From: Cerioporus squamosus
Lineage: Eukaryota; Basidiomycota; Agaricomycetes; Polyporales; Polyporaceae
DNA: 64,000 nucleotides
Direction: 5' to 3'
Assembly: GCA_022592435.1 (NCBI GenBank)
Contig: JABYQS010000134.1
Span: 1 to 64,000 of the forward strand
The position numbers and the translations under genes are program-made. Below, piece by piece: positions 1 through 11,228 of this stretch. The notes under the pieces are model-generated. The model saw nothing but the letters and a program-made list of their open reading frames with translations, had not been told where the DNA came from and ran no database searches. Every line of letters starts with the position of its first letter. The first letter of the stretch is position 1.

Positions 1-2934
1 CACTGAGCACTCGACTCAGGCTTCTAGGATCTCACGCATGTTGCTGACGACGCAGTGCACCTCAGACTTCAGGCTTCAGCTGGTGCGTCTGCTCGCTGAG
101 CTCAAGTTCAACCCGGATTCTGGACGAGCTCACCCTAGGCCTTGTTTACTGGCATCCTACAGAAGGGTACTACTTACTCCGCCCGCGCATGGCAACACTC
201 CGCCCGCGCATGGCAACACTCCGCCCGCGCATGGCAACACTCCGTCGCCGAGGCTCAGAACCCTCGCACCAGTGTATGCGGTGAAGTAGTAGTCACGAAG
301 AACGACGATCCGCGATCGACTCGGACTCGGGCGCACACCCGCGGCTAGCACGCTGGACGGTGCGAACAGAGCCACGGCCTACGCACCTCACATCAAGCTG
401 GTAAGTGCCGACGCGATGCTCAAACTTGGTTATTTGGATGCTAACCGACAGTCCTCTCGCACAGTCTTCCCGAATCCCGCTTGTCGCGTCGCACATTGGT
501 GTGGATAGATACATGTCTCGTACTACATACGACGTGCTGCTGCCTGTATGGTACAGAACGGAGAGCGGAGAGCGGAGCAGCCGATGCCAGGGACCCGCCA
601 TACGTAGTATACAGGCACGTCCCGATGTCCTACATCCACTGCGGCACCCACATACTGACCCGAGCTTCACAGGCGAGCGACTGCGGCACGCAGCGCGATC
701 GATGCGACACTACCAACAGGCCAGGTGAGTCTTCCAGCATGCGTCTTGCACACCGTGCCTCCTGGCTGACTCCCTCTGTGTGTGCTGCAGCCTGAGAGAC
801 CGCGTGTCGACGCGTACTCGTACATAGCTTGCGTCTCTGTAAGTAAGGCGGTCGCGGTCCCTCCGAACGTCGCCGCTCGCCGCTCAGGACGCCTGTGAGG
901 CTTCAAGACCACGCCAAGGCAACACGCCCGGCGGCGATACTCCCTGTGCCGGCGCCGCCCCGTCCCGCGGTGACAAACAGACTTGCAGACATACGAGGAC
1001 AACTGCGGTGTCCGCCGCACGCCGCACACTCCCTGCAGCCTGGACACCACATCCGACGTCTGCTGCAGACCCCCGTGCTGCCCAGGTTGTCGAGACCGGC
1101 TTAGAGCTTGCGTATCGCTGTCGCGGCATGCGGGCTGGAGAGCGTCCGGACTCCAGATCGTAAGAGACGACGCTCTGTGTCGGCGAGTTGCGCTGCCAGA
1201 ATTGGCGGGCAGATCGGTGCGCAGGAAGGTCTCACCCCCGGCCGGTACTGCCCATCCGAGAGCAGGGCCTATTTCTGGCAGAGACGTGTTGCGGAGTGTC
1301 GGTGGCACATGGGCATGGGGTGGGACGTCGCCGTGCACGATCTGTGCAGCGACCACGGCTCACTCGGTGTTTGTGAGCGGCGGGTAGACGGGAGGGCGGG
1401 GTGTTGATGTCCTTGTCGCGCCAGGGCGCGTGTCTTCACTCGTCGTGAGAGCAGCGGTCCTCGATGCGCGACGGCGCGCACGAGCTGTGAAAGGAGGTCG
1501 CATCAGAGTCGGACGAGAGAGCGAGCAGGTACCAAACGCACCTATCCCAGCTCGTGAGAGTCGCGGCACGTCGGCGTGTCACCCAGCGCGTGCGACGATA
1601 CGGCCGACTGCTTGAGGTGTCCGCACGGCTGGGCTCGTCATGGCGCGTGCTCGGCGGGGCGCTGTCTTCGATGTTGCGCTGCGCTGACGACGCGATTCCA
1701 GACGGTCGGCGGTCGCTTGACTGTCGCGTGGCGGCGCCCAGCTTCCGCGGTGAAGTGCTGGAAAGGGCTGGGGCAGGTAGCGCGAGGTATTGAGCGAGAT
1801 GCGTGAGCTCGTTGCTATGCGGGCGGGGTGCCACACAGAGTCCGAGTTGGCGGCGGACAGCGAGGAAGCAGCGGCGATGGCGGGGACGCAGGCAGCGGTC
1901 CCGACGGGAGCTAGTGGCTTTCGTGTGCAGTGGGACGGCTATGCGGCTGGTGCTGCACGCGGTGTGGCTGAGGAAAGGAGGGTGAGGACGTCGGGGGCAA
2001 TGGCCCACAGCGTCCGGGTCGTTGTGGACTCACGCACAGTCGGGGCGGGTCGCTCTGAGGGATCTGAGTGGGACGTGAATGCGGGTCTGCAAGTCGGCGC
2101 CAGAGATCGCCGTTACCCGGGCTGTCCTGAAAGGCTCGCGGTGAACTGGTGGCAGCTACGCACCTGTTCAGCCCGGCCTCAAGCGGGGACGCAGTGCGGT
2201 GACTCTCGTTGACCGGCGGTAGGAAACCCTTCTGCACGCCGTCACCCGCGTCGCACGGACGCGCAGTGAGCTTGAACTGCAAGGAGTACACCGTAAGCAT
2301 CAAGGCAAGACGTGCTGGGACGTACCTCGAGAAGAGGGAAAGAGAGAGCCGGGCTTGCGTACGACGGCCCCAAAGGGCCTACTGAGCGAATGCGTGCAGC
2401 AGATGTGGGACACGCAGGCAGGTCACTCACCTAGACGAACCGTCGGCATAGAACGATGCTACAGCGCCCCTCGCAGCTCCTGGATTGTGTTTGAGGGCGC
2501 AGGCGCGGACAGCGACAGGCGGAGGGGCCAGGGCAGAGGCGGGAGGCAGAGCAGAAGACGCGGAGAGGCGACACAGGGGAGAGGACAGCTGCAGAGCGGG
2601 TGCGGAGTGAGCGAGCTAGAGCGACCCGAGGGGACCGTGTGCGACGCAGCGCGAGGGCCGAGCTCGTCTGAGGCAGGCGCAGAGGCAGTCGCAGAGCTGG
2701 ACAGAGCTGGACGCAGACGCAGACGCAGCGGGGAAGGGCGGCGGGCGCGTCACTGACGTGCTCTGGCGCGCGCTTCTTCGCCTCCTTGCGTCATCGATCC
2801 CTCGCTCTTCCCGACCAGTTAACCTTCTCCCCCCGCTGCTATCACAGTAGTCTGCTTAGATCCAAGTGAACGACGGCGCAAGGCGGGCTGGTTTGCAGTC
2901 TGATCGCGCGAACGTACATATCCGACGCGCCGCC
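1..2934. other. gene-poor GC-rich region
   Basis: About 2.9 kb with no supportable gene. Open frames exist on both strands, but they are arginine/alanine/serine-rich by-products of high GC, overlap each other in several frames, and show no recognisable domain or consistent splice structure. It contains a short 21 bp tandem repeat near the start and a purine-rich GCAGAC/GCAGAG low-complexity stretch near 2680-2735. The last part probably includes the promoter and 5' leader of the gene starting at 2935. Confidence 0.6.
177..244. repeat. 21 bp tandem repeat, three copies
   Basis: Three identical consecutive 21 bp units (core GCCCGCGCATGGCAACA) followed by the first bases of a fourth. Units start at 177, 198 and 219. 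There is no divergence between copies, so the array is young or actively homogenised. The length is a multiple of three, but no real gene is evident here. Confidence 0.9.
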
Positions 2935-3429
2935 ATGCAGAAATACAAGCTCGTCTTCTTCACCCCGCGCCCGTCCACACAGACCGTCCTCCAGCACCTC
3001 TTCGCCCGCTTCCCCAACCACGTCGGCCGCATCGGCGCATACGGCGGCTGCGCGTTCGTCTCCCCCGGCACCGGTGCGTGACGCGTCTCCCAGCGCTGCC
3101 CACTCGCACTGACACCGCTGGCGCACGGAACAGGACAGTTCCTCCCCCTCGAGGGCGCGAACCCCGTCATCGGGGAGGTCGGGAAGCCGGAGCACGTCGA
3201 GGAGGACCGTGTGGAGGTGCTCGTGCTCGGGCGCGCCCCGCATGCGGCAGCTGCCAAGTCGGAGAGCGTGGAGGCGGGCGTGGAGATGGGCGCGGTGCTG
3301 CAGGAGCTGAAGAAGGTGCGTCGTGCTTCTTACTAGAATTCATTCAGCGAGATTCCAAGTCGAGGGCGCACACAGGTCCATCCGTACGAGGAGGTCGCGT
3401 ACGATGTGTATCGGCTCGAGGACTTCTAG
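2935..3429 (+). CDS. NIF3/YqfO C-terminal-like small protein
   Basis: Three exons (2935-3073, 3134-3315, 3376-3429) give a 124-residue protein. The first intron is 60 nt (GTGCGT...CAG) and the second is 60 nt; both join in frame. The sequence opens [11 protein letters not shown], carries a G-R-I-G-Y-like stretch then [13 protein letters not shown], and ends with [16 protein letters not shown]. This is the pattern of the small PII-like domain proteins related to the insert domain of YqfO/NIF3. In bacteria and fungi these occur as free proteins of about 105-120 residues; the function is not established, with a metal or nucleotide-related role only suggested by fold. The start lies in a good context (GCCGCCATG). 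The domain call rests on remembered family pattern and the role is unknown. Confidence 0.8.
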
Positions 3430-4469
3430 CCTACAATGAAGAGAGTGCAAGATATCACCGAGGAGTAGGCGACCACTCGCAGACTGCATGAGCACAACTC
3501 GAAAACAACTCAGGACCCATTCTCATGGAGTACCGTCACTTCTGGACGGACCCGTTACCGAGGTGAGCACTCTCATTTCCTCCACGCGAACAACGTTCGG
3601 CCTTCTCGTTGACGATGATGAAAACCCAATCGTATCGCTGCGTTCTTTCTGACGGGGGGTCGCCGCCCGGACTACGGGCTGCGACGCTCTCGCGTGACCG
3701 CGCCCCCATCGGGGTGTTATCTTCTCTCTGAGTCTTCTGTCTTGTTCCGTCTGGTCGCCTGTTGTTATGTATGGAAGGCTGACAGTGTGGCTGCTCTAGG
3801 ACCTCGCGCGAATCGGCAAGTATAGCATGCCATCGACATCTACTGTCAGTGTCACCTCGGACGTTCGCCATCCGAGTCTGCGCCTTGCGCGAACCCGAAA
3901 CGCCGTCTCCGCCGCCCGCATCGCACCTATCAAGCTGCGGGAGATACACAGCCGCAAGCTCATGAGGCAAGCATGCATAGCGCGCTGCCTGCCTCGAGTC
4001 GTGCATCTGTCCGCGTCCATCGATATGCAGACGACGCACGCGCCGGGCACGCTGTGCGCAAGACAGCTTTAGGCTCTGTAGTGTTTTGTTGTGAGACTAG
4101 CCGTGTGTGGCAGCGGAGGCCCCTGGGAGCGTCCGCGGCCGTCTTGTGCCCTGCGGCGTGTGGTGATGGACGCAGGCACTAGCCAGGCAGGGACCGAGGC
4201 TCCGAGCCTGAGGCCTGAGGCTGCTGTGGATGATCCGAGAATCACAGGCCTTTCCTTTTGTGCGCGAGTATGGGCGCCTCGTGCGGGATGCATGAACTCT
4301 GTTCTTGTGTTGCTTCCCCACCAGCGGCGGCGGTATATATTCCGCGCAGTGCGGCCGCGCCAAGGTCAGTCTCCTCTTTGTCTCTCCCCGCTGCCGCGCC
4401 TCTGCCCGCGCCCGCTGCCCTCCCGCTCGCTCCGATCTCGGCGGAATCCAGACAAGAGCGCGTCCCCGC
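3430..4469. other. intergenic, no gene seen
   Basis: No open frame here has coding character or a domain. There is a TATATATT motif at about 4331-4338, upstream of a pyrimidine-rich tract, that could belong to the promoter of the gene at 4564. Confidence 0.5.
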
Positions 4470-4476
4470 TATAAGA
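4470..4476 (+). promoter_or_regulatory. TATA-like box
   Basis: TATAAGA sits 88 bp upstream of the ATG at 4564 and follows a long C/T-rich tract, the usual layout of strongly expressed fungal promoters. A start of transcription about 30 bp downstream would give a leader of roughly 60 nt. This is sequence inference only. Confidence 0.4.
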
Positions 4477-4563
4477 GCCCGCACACAGGCCCCTCCATCG
4501 ATCCCTCTTCCTCCTACCATCCTCATCCCCCTCGCATCCTCGCGCCCCCATCACCCGACGACG

Positions 4564-4881
4564 ATGCGCGCATTCGACCACCTGTACGAAGAGCCCACGT
4601 TCGAGGCGCCCTCGCGCAAGGAGCAGTCCGTGGTGTACGCCGCGCTCGGGACCGTCGCCGTCGCCGTCGCATCGACCGTCGCCGCGATCCAGATGAACGG
4701 CCCGCCCACCTGGTTGTCTGCCGCGTACGTCCGTAAACAGTCGCCTGTGTCTCTCCCCCGCGTGTCCGACTCGTAGCTGACCGTGCCTTGCCCCCGTGCT
4801 CCGTGCTTCTGGCTTCTTGCCACTTTGTCCCGCGTATCCCCCTTTGGTCTGCGCACTTGCAGGCTTGCAAGCAGCCACTGA
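4564..4881 (+). CDS. small single-pass membrane protein (59 aa)
   Basis: Exon 1 runs from 4564 to 4724, and exon 2 from 4863 to 4881. They are joined across a 138 nt intron with donor GTACGT, a CTGAC branch-like site and acceptor TTGCAG. The product is about 59 residues: a charged N-terminus (MRAFDHLYEEPTFEAPSRKE), one hydrophobic Ala/Val segment at about residues 25-41, and a short Pro/Trp tail. Reading through the donor instead gives a slightly longer tail that ends at 4776. The pyrimidine-rich promoter and TATA-like box support a real, perhaps highly expressed gene. I do not recognise the family; small subunits of mitochondrial membrane complexes look similar, but nothing here proves it. 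Confidence 0.5.
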
Positions 4882-5570
4882 TCGGGACGGTCTGTCGCTC
4901 GCTCGGGGTGGCGGAGTGAAGAGAGGTTCGCGGTTAGTACACGTCGCCACGACCGTCCGTGATGTCCGCCGTCAGTGTCAGTGTCACAAGTGCTCGACAA
5001 GTGCTGGAGGATTGTGCTGCGTTCACAAGAGGCGCTGCACAGCCCGTACAATACCAAGGTTCGTCATCCAGATTCCGACGTCGCGGATCCCTTGTGATTT
5101 TCCCCTTCGTCTCACGCGCGTCCTTCTTTACTCAGTTTCCTCCAAGCGCACGCTTAGGCTTCCCTGCTTCTCGTACCCTCCTCGCCGCGCCTCGTGTCTC
5201 CCCGACACCTGTCCTGCATCCTGCGTCCTCCCATCCCCCATCTTGCATCTCCCAGCGCCGTTCGATCCGCACCTGCAGCACTCTCCTTCGGTCTCCCTCC
5301 TTCCCCGGGCCTTCCTATGTTCTTCCCCCTATTTATCCAACATGTTTCCTGTTTCTCTGTATCCGAGTCCCGACACCCCATCTCCTTCCTTCCTCTCTCC
5401 GTCTCACTCTCTCCTCCTCTGTCTGACACATCTGTATCAACACCACCACCACCACCACGACTACTTATCACGACAGCCCTCCTACTCTCTCAGCCTGTTT
5501 TCCCCACTCTGTCCCTGTACTTAGTACCGGTATGTCACTCACCACCTATCGCTCGTTGTACTCGTAGGAT

Positions 5571-5587
5571 ACACACACACACACACA
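5571..5587. repeat. AC dinucleotide microsatellite
   Basis: About eight AC units in a row, in noncoding sequence. Confidence 0.9.
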
Positions 5588-5784
5588 TAGCCGGACCCGG
5601 GACGGCCTCGGCCTCGGTCCCGCGACCGAGCTCGAGCCTCGAGTGACGAGTCTCTCTGTACGCATACTACTTACTGTCACATACTTCCCAAGTCCAAATT
5701 TTATTCCGATCCACCCCCGCTCTGAATCGAACGATTCCCTCCGTCAGACCGGGAGAAGACTAGTACGCATTGGTGGTGCTCGTT

Positions 5785-5805
5785 GACTCTCGACTCTCGA
5801 CTCTC
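5785..5805. repeat. GACTCTC tandem repeat, three copies
   Basis: Three exact 7 bp units in noncoding sequence. Confidence 0.85.
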
Positions 5806-6324
5806 GAGTGGCTTGAGTTACAGTAGAGTAAGTGGCGCCGGTTGCACTGTGTATGTAGGTAGCATACACGACAAAGTCCCCCCGAAAGGCCCGCGCAGAA
5901 GCAGCTCACGCAGCAGACTGTCTCTGTCGCGGAGTGTGTGGCATGCATGGTGCTAACTCCGGGTGTCGTAGTCGCGGTACCGTGCGCTCCCTCCCTGCTC
6001 CCGGGAACCAACCCTCTCCGCAAGTCAGCTGTGCAAAAAAACTACCGAGACAGCTGATCCAGAGGCGACTCGATACGTCATACTGAGCTTGCTACAGCCG
6101 AACTTCCGGAAAGCCGGCGTCGAGGACCGGGGTGCTGCCGCTGGCGACGAGCCTATCCAGCTGAGCTGCTGCAGCGCACGGCACAGACATCGACGTCGGG
6201 CGACCGACCAAAGCACAGGCAATAAATTAGAGCTATGTACTTCCACCGGCCGACGCGGCCTACTGAGACAGAACACAGATAACAGGAGGCACAAACAGAT
6301 GGGAGCATGGCGTGATGAACGATC

Positions 6325-6350
6325 GGGAGGGGAGGGAGGGGAGGGAGGGG
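6325..6350 (+). repeat. GGGA-run, G-quadruplex-capable
   Basis: At least five G3-4 tracts separated by single A residues. It lies downstream of the stop codon of the minus-strand F-BAR gene (stop at 6664), so the mRNA there would read as a CCCTCC-type pyrimidine run, while the plus strand could form a G-quadruplex. Confidence 0.6.
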
Positions 6351-6663
6351 AAGACAAAAAGGAGGGAGGGATTATGAGTGGGCCTAGGCAGGCGGAGTAA
6401 GGGGCGGATGGATACACACACCGTACACGACGTATAGTGGAACAGCCAGAGCACAGGGGCGGGAACGAGTGAGCGAGCGCACGGATGGTACCGTGTAAGA
6501 GAAGGTGGAAGGGGGAAGGGGAAACCAAAGTGTGCGGAAGGATGATCCAAGGAACAAACCCAATGTCCGGTGGCCGACGAGCGATCAACGACGAGCAGCG
6601 CAGGAAAAAACAAGAGCAGGGACAACTCCCTCCTCACGCTCGATCGACCGAGAGCCTGAGAGC

Positions 6664-9600
6664 TCAGAACAAGCAGACAAAGTTGCTCGGGAAGATATGC
6701 CGCCCGGGCTGCCTCCGCGTCTCGTCCAGCAGCTCGCCGCTCCACCAGCCGTCCTCGGGCGTCGCGGTCACCGCGATGATGTCCCCCTCCTGGAAGTCGA
6801 ACTCCTCCTCGATCGTCGCCCGGTAGTTGTACATCGCCTTCACTGCAAAGCGAAAAGAACCACGGCGTCAGCACACGGACACGGAAGCTGACGAGGGACA
6901 AAGCACGAGGCGAGACGTACCATAGAACAACACCCCACGTCCGTCGTCCGTGTACTGGCCCGTCGGTGGCGGCTGGTTCGGCTGCGCCGGAGGCTGCGGC
7001 GACGGCGCGCGCGGGCTCGGCGCGCGATACTGCTGCTGGGGCTGCTGAGGCTGTTGTTGCGGCGGTGGGTAGTACCCCCCGTTCACCGAGGGCCCGCGCT
7101 GCACGAGCGCGCCCGCGGGCGCCGGGGCCTGCTGCCCGTACCCCTGCGGCGGCGGCGGCTGGTACACCTGCGACGGGCGTCCTTGCGCGTACGCCTGCTG
7201 AGGAGGAGGCGGGCCGTATCCCTGCTGCTGCACCGGCGGTGGGCCATACGGTGGCTGCTGCTGTGGTGGGGGTGCATTGTACATCGGGGCACCCCCGGGA
7301 CCAGGACCAGGACCGTACTGCTGCGGCGGCGGCTGGGTGTACGGCGCACCATTCGGGCCACCGTTGTAGCTCGGACGGCGCTGCGGCTGCTGGGCAGGCG
7401 GAGGAGCGGCGTACTGTTGCTGGGGAGGTGCCGCCTGCTGGGGCGGCGGACGCCCATACATCGCTGCCATGTCGTCTGCGACCACACGGCCGGTCGGATC
7501 GAGCTGGATGCCGATGCTCGGGCTCGTCGGGCGCTGCTGATGTGCGGGCTGCTGGGGGATAGATATGGAGCCCTGGCGCGTGGTGGATCCAGAATGCGCG
7601 TGCCCATGGCCACCCGGCGGGCCGTTTGCTGGGGGGCGGGTGTAGCTGTTGCGGTTCCCGGCGCCAGCGGGCGGGCCTTGAGGTGCGGGACTGGCACTGC
7701 GGGAGAGCGGTTGGAAGGGCTGTGGACTGGTACTGCGGCCCTGTGCGCCTATGCCGGCGTGGCCGCTGGAGGAGCTCATGGGACGGCTTGATGCTTGCGG
7801 TGCAGGGATGGAGATGCTATTCGAGCGACTGTTCGAGCGGCTTATGGACTTGCGCTCGCCGGGCAGCGATTGCTGATAATCGGCCAAGACGTTCTGAACA
7901 GACACGGACGAGGGGCCAGCGGAGTTTTGTGAGGGAGGCTTCATGAACACGTTGGTAGGCGGGTTGGGAGACGTAGGACGGGAGGTCGCGGCTTGTGCAG
8001 GGTAGGCGCCGACGACGATCTCTGCAGAATTGCGGTAATCGCGGTTCGCGGGTGCGCCGCCAGGGGGCGGCGACAGCTTGCCTCCAGGATCCCGTCGCGA
8101 AGTGGACCCGCCAGGGGGCGATTGTTGTGTAGGGGGACCCCACTGGCCACTGCGACGCACGCTACCTCCACCAGCAGCATTGCGCAACTGGTTCATTTGC
8201 TGCGCAAGAGGATCGTCGTCCTGGCCAACACGTGGAGGAGCCATGGAAGAACCACCTGAAGCTGGAGGGCCGGCGTGCGCCTGGGGATCCCGGTCAAGGT
8301 TAACCTCGTACGCGTTGGGACCGACCCTGAGCATGGTCTTTGCGGTCGGATCGATTGGGTCTGCCTGTGGGTCTGGAGGACGAGTGCCTACATTCGGCGT
8401 GACACGCCCGTTGGTGATGGCGCCGTTTGGTTGGGGCTGGGGCTGGACGAGGTCTTGGCCACGCGTGCTTGCCCTACTCTCAACTCGGCTTCCCGCGCCT
8501 ACGCCGGTGTAGTTGACAGGTTCCTCCTCGGGCTCCGGTGGTTGGTTCTGAGAAGGGGGCGGAACTTGTCGCGAGCGCTGTGTCTGGCGGGCGTAGCTGG
8601 ACGGGTGGGTTGAGGGGCGCTGTGACGACGCTGGCTGGGCGTCGGGGCTAGCGTAGTCGATGAACGGAGGAGGATCGGGGATAGCGTTGCCAGTGCCGTA
8701 GTCGCGCACGAAGTTCTCCATGTCACGCTCAACCTCGAGCTGCTCCAAGCAAGACGGAGCTTCTCGCAGGACTACGCAAATTCTTAGTGTTAGTGAGACG
8801 GAGTACAGAACGAGCCACGCACCTCGTCATCCGAGACACAAACAGTCGATACAGCGTTTGCATAAGCCCACATATTGTCCTTCATGAACTCGATGCGCTC
8901 CTCCTCGAGGTCCTGACAGCTATCGCAGAAGGCCTTCCAGCTCTGCTCCCACTTCTGCATCGTGTCATGTAATGCGCGTGCAAAGTTCGCGTAGTCGCGT
9001 TGATTCGCTTGAACGGTCTGCTGCGCGCGCTCGAGTTTCATGTGGACCTTCTCCAGATCCCTGCCTTGGATGAGCGTGCTCTGTGCAGTGTACGAGTTGA
9101 TACGCATGCAGTCCGCCTCATACTTCTCCCGTGCGCGCGCGACGTAACCCTCCTGAGTCTGCTTCGTCTTGAACTCCTTCTCGATCTGCGCCTGGATTCC
9201 TCGTTTATGGGACTGCTGCCGCGCGATGAACGCTGCCGTCGAACCCTCCAGGTCAGTCTTGATAGCCTGTGCGACAAGCTGGTGGGCTTGCGCCTGCTTC
9301 TCGGTCTCCGCCTTGAGGGTATCCAAAGACGTCCGGAGTTCGCTACAGGACCGCGTAAGAAGACGCTATAGCTCAGATATGGACAAGACGTACCCTATCT
9401 CGTCCTTGCCCAAAGTGATCTTAGCTAGCGACGCCAACCGCTTCGCATACTGCTCCTCGATACTCGCCCTGTGCTGCGCTTAGGCAACATCCTGTCTACA
9501 ATGTGCGCAAGTGCTCACCTCTCCTTCCAATAGTTCCTCAGCTCCTCCATCGTCCTCATCGCCCCGCGCATACGCGCAAAGAGGACGTCAACACCACCAT

Positions 9601-9715
9601 CTCCTAGTCCCCAGAACGCATTGCAGAAGTCAAGAGAACGGTTGGCGAAGTCAGGGGAGCCAGCTCGTGCAAATCGTGAGAGTGAGGTCGTCGACGCCTG
9701 TCGCCGTGCAGACAT
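6664..9715 (-). CDS. F-BAR and SH3 domain protein, Cdc15/Imp2/Hof1 type
   Basis: Five exons on the minus strand: 9715-9519, 9468-9394, 9342-8823, 8771-6921 and 6842-6664, giving about 940 residues. The N-terminal 300 residues are an F-BAR domain (FCH start with SLDFCNAFWGLGDGG, then a long charged coiled coil to SDDESCEKLRL). A region of some 560 residues is Pro/Gln/Ser-rich and disordered. The last 60 residues are an SH3 domain (ALYDY-like MYNYRA, then GDII, DGWWSGEL, FPSNFV). Fungal proteins with this order bind membrane at the division site and scaffold the contractile ring and septum. The start ATG at 9715 precedes a basic SARRQAS leader typical of the family. Odd point: between exon 4 codons for EKLRLA and LEQLEVE the frame shifts by one base (8747-8750), with no splice site to explain it; one missing T would restore the conserved sequence. 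Confidence 0.85.
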
Positions 9716-10297
9716 CGTGGTCGTAAAGCAAGAAGTGTTTGTCGTCGTCGCGTACAGCCTGCGGGCGACCGTGCTAAGATCGAACTCCGACCACACAGAT
9801 GGTACGAGCGCCTAACCCCGCCACCTCTGAGTTTCACTGGGGATGGCGGAGTTCGAACAACTTCATGACTTCATCCAAGCAACTGAGCTGAGTGGTTAAT
9901 CTTCGTTTCCGATGCGAAGGTCACTCAACACGCCGTTAACGTACACAAGCGAGTACACCCGAACCGTTCAATGGACCTTCTTTAATTTGACTCCGTCTGC
10001 CAACAGATTGCGCCTACTTATTCCAGAGTATGGAGCAGCCAGCTTCATCCGAGTCCCGTCAAGAACAAGTCCTCATCTGACACCGGCCTATGATGATAAG
10101 CCCTCATCTGACACCGACATACGATAATTGTTGTGCTTGGGTGACTTGCTTTCTTAGTGAGGTAGGTCCAAGCGGCGGTCTTAGCGGCTTCATTAGCGGC
10201 TGGTCCGCTGAATTCGAGGGTATTGTTTGCGGGGTGGGCTTAAGTGGTCGTCGCCACTATACTACTTTTTAAACTCTCTCTCTTCCTGACCACCACC
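9716..10297. other. divergent intergenic region
   Basis: Shared upstream region of the minus-strand F-BAR gene and the plus-strand MYND gene. It holds a direct repeat (CCTCATCTGACACCG at 10071-10085 and 10102-10116) and, just before the MYND gene, a T5A3 stretch at 10265-10273 that could serve as a TATA-like element. No gene is seen. Confidence 0.5.
10071..10116. repeat. 15 bp direct repeat pair in divergent promoter
   Basis: CCTCATCTGACACCG occurs twice with 31 bp between starts, in the interval between two divergent genes. It could be a regulator-binding repeat or just a local duplication. Confidence 0.6.
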
Positions 10298-11228
10298 ATG
10301 AGCCTCACGGGAAGGACGCCACCGGCATGCAAGCACTCCTACTGTCAGAAGGGTCTTTTTTACAACATTCAGCCGCAGCACACTCACTCTCAGTGCGACT
10401 GCTGCCACAAGATGGCTCGTTTCACCAATAATTCGAGTATGCAACTGCGCCGATGCACGTGCTGCTTCTGTAGCGCATACTGCGTGAGTATCGTGTCTTC
10501 CGGACCGTGGAGTACCTCTGATTCGCCATGTTTAGTCCGAGGAGTGCCAGAAGGCTGCTTGGAACAATGGCCACAAGCAGGTATGCATGCTCTACTGCAC
10601 CGACCGCGACCGCGCCACCGAACTCTCTGGCGACCCGAAGGCCTGGGCGAACATGATGGAATGGGTGCAATACCACCACTCCTCCTTCGTGAACGCGACC
10701 GTTGCGTGCACCATCCGACTCCAGAAAACGACTCGCAAGGGTGCGAGCTTCTCCGACCTCATCTTCAGCCACTTCCTCCAGATCTCGGTCGCGTACCGCA
10801 ACGACCCGGACCTGCCGATAGAGCAGAGGTTCGAGCTGTGCGGGATCCGCTTTGCAGAGGAGGCCGACCCGAGGTCGCGGGCCATGGTACCGTTCCTCCA
10901 GGTCGGTTGGTCGGGTGCTTATTACATGGGGACGATCGAATACGGACGTGCATACGCGGGGACAGGCTCATACCTCGTCGTCGCCCGATTCGGACCCAGC
11001 GACTTGTCGACCTACGCTGGTCAGGACGGCATTCCTTTCGTCGAGCACTTCAGTGTCGACCTAGATCACGCGCGCGCAAAGCTGGCATGTCGCCATCCGA
11101 TGCGACAGTTGAAGGAGGACGTCGCGCTCGGGAAGAAGATGCGCTTTCAATGCTGTGGCTGGTCGCCGAAGGATGATACGTGCTGCTGTGGTGGCTCAGG
11201 CTGGACCCACGAGCCGATGGGTGTGTAG
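10298..11228 (+). CDS. MYND-type zinc-finger protein
   Basis: Two exons, 10298-10483 and 10536-11228, with a 52 nt intron (GTGAGT...TTTAG), make 292 residues. The first 85 residues form a zinc-binding region: two early Cys (CKHSYC), then CDCC, then CTCCFCSAYCSEECQ and finally H-K-x-x-C. The C-x2-C, C-x3-C, H/C spacing at the end is the MYND pattern, a protein-interaction finger greatly expanded in Agaricomycetes. The remaining 200 residues have no named domain that I recognise, and end in a second Cys cluster (CCGWSPKDDTCCCGG). No SET domain is visible. The intron falls inside the finger, exactly between YC and SEEC. Function unknown beyond likely protein binding. Confidence 0.75.

Larger units (their letters stand above)
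4882..6324. other. low-complexity intergenic region
   Basis: Very pyrimidine-rich between about 5090 and 5520, with a CAC trinucleotide run (5441-5458), an AC dinucleotide run (5571-5587) and three GACTCTC units (5785-5805). No coding region is supported. The stretch separates the convergent ends of the small membrane protein gene and the F-BAR gene and probably holds both 3' untranslated regions. Confidence 0.6.

Noticed and set aside
1..2760. Many open frames of 60-230 codons on both strands in the first 2.8 kb
   Set aside because: They overlap in up to five frames, have the Arg/Ala/Pro/Ser composition produced by high GC, and show no domain, consistent codon bias or splice logic.
6966..7791. 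Plus-strand open frames rich in Ala and Arg
   Set aside because: Antisense to the Pro/Gln-rich region of the F-BAR gene; repeats of CCG/CTG codons on one strand create them.
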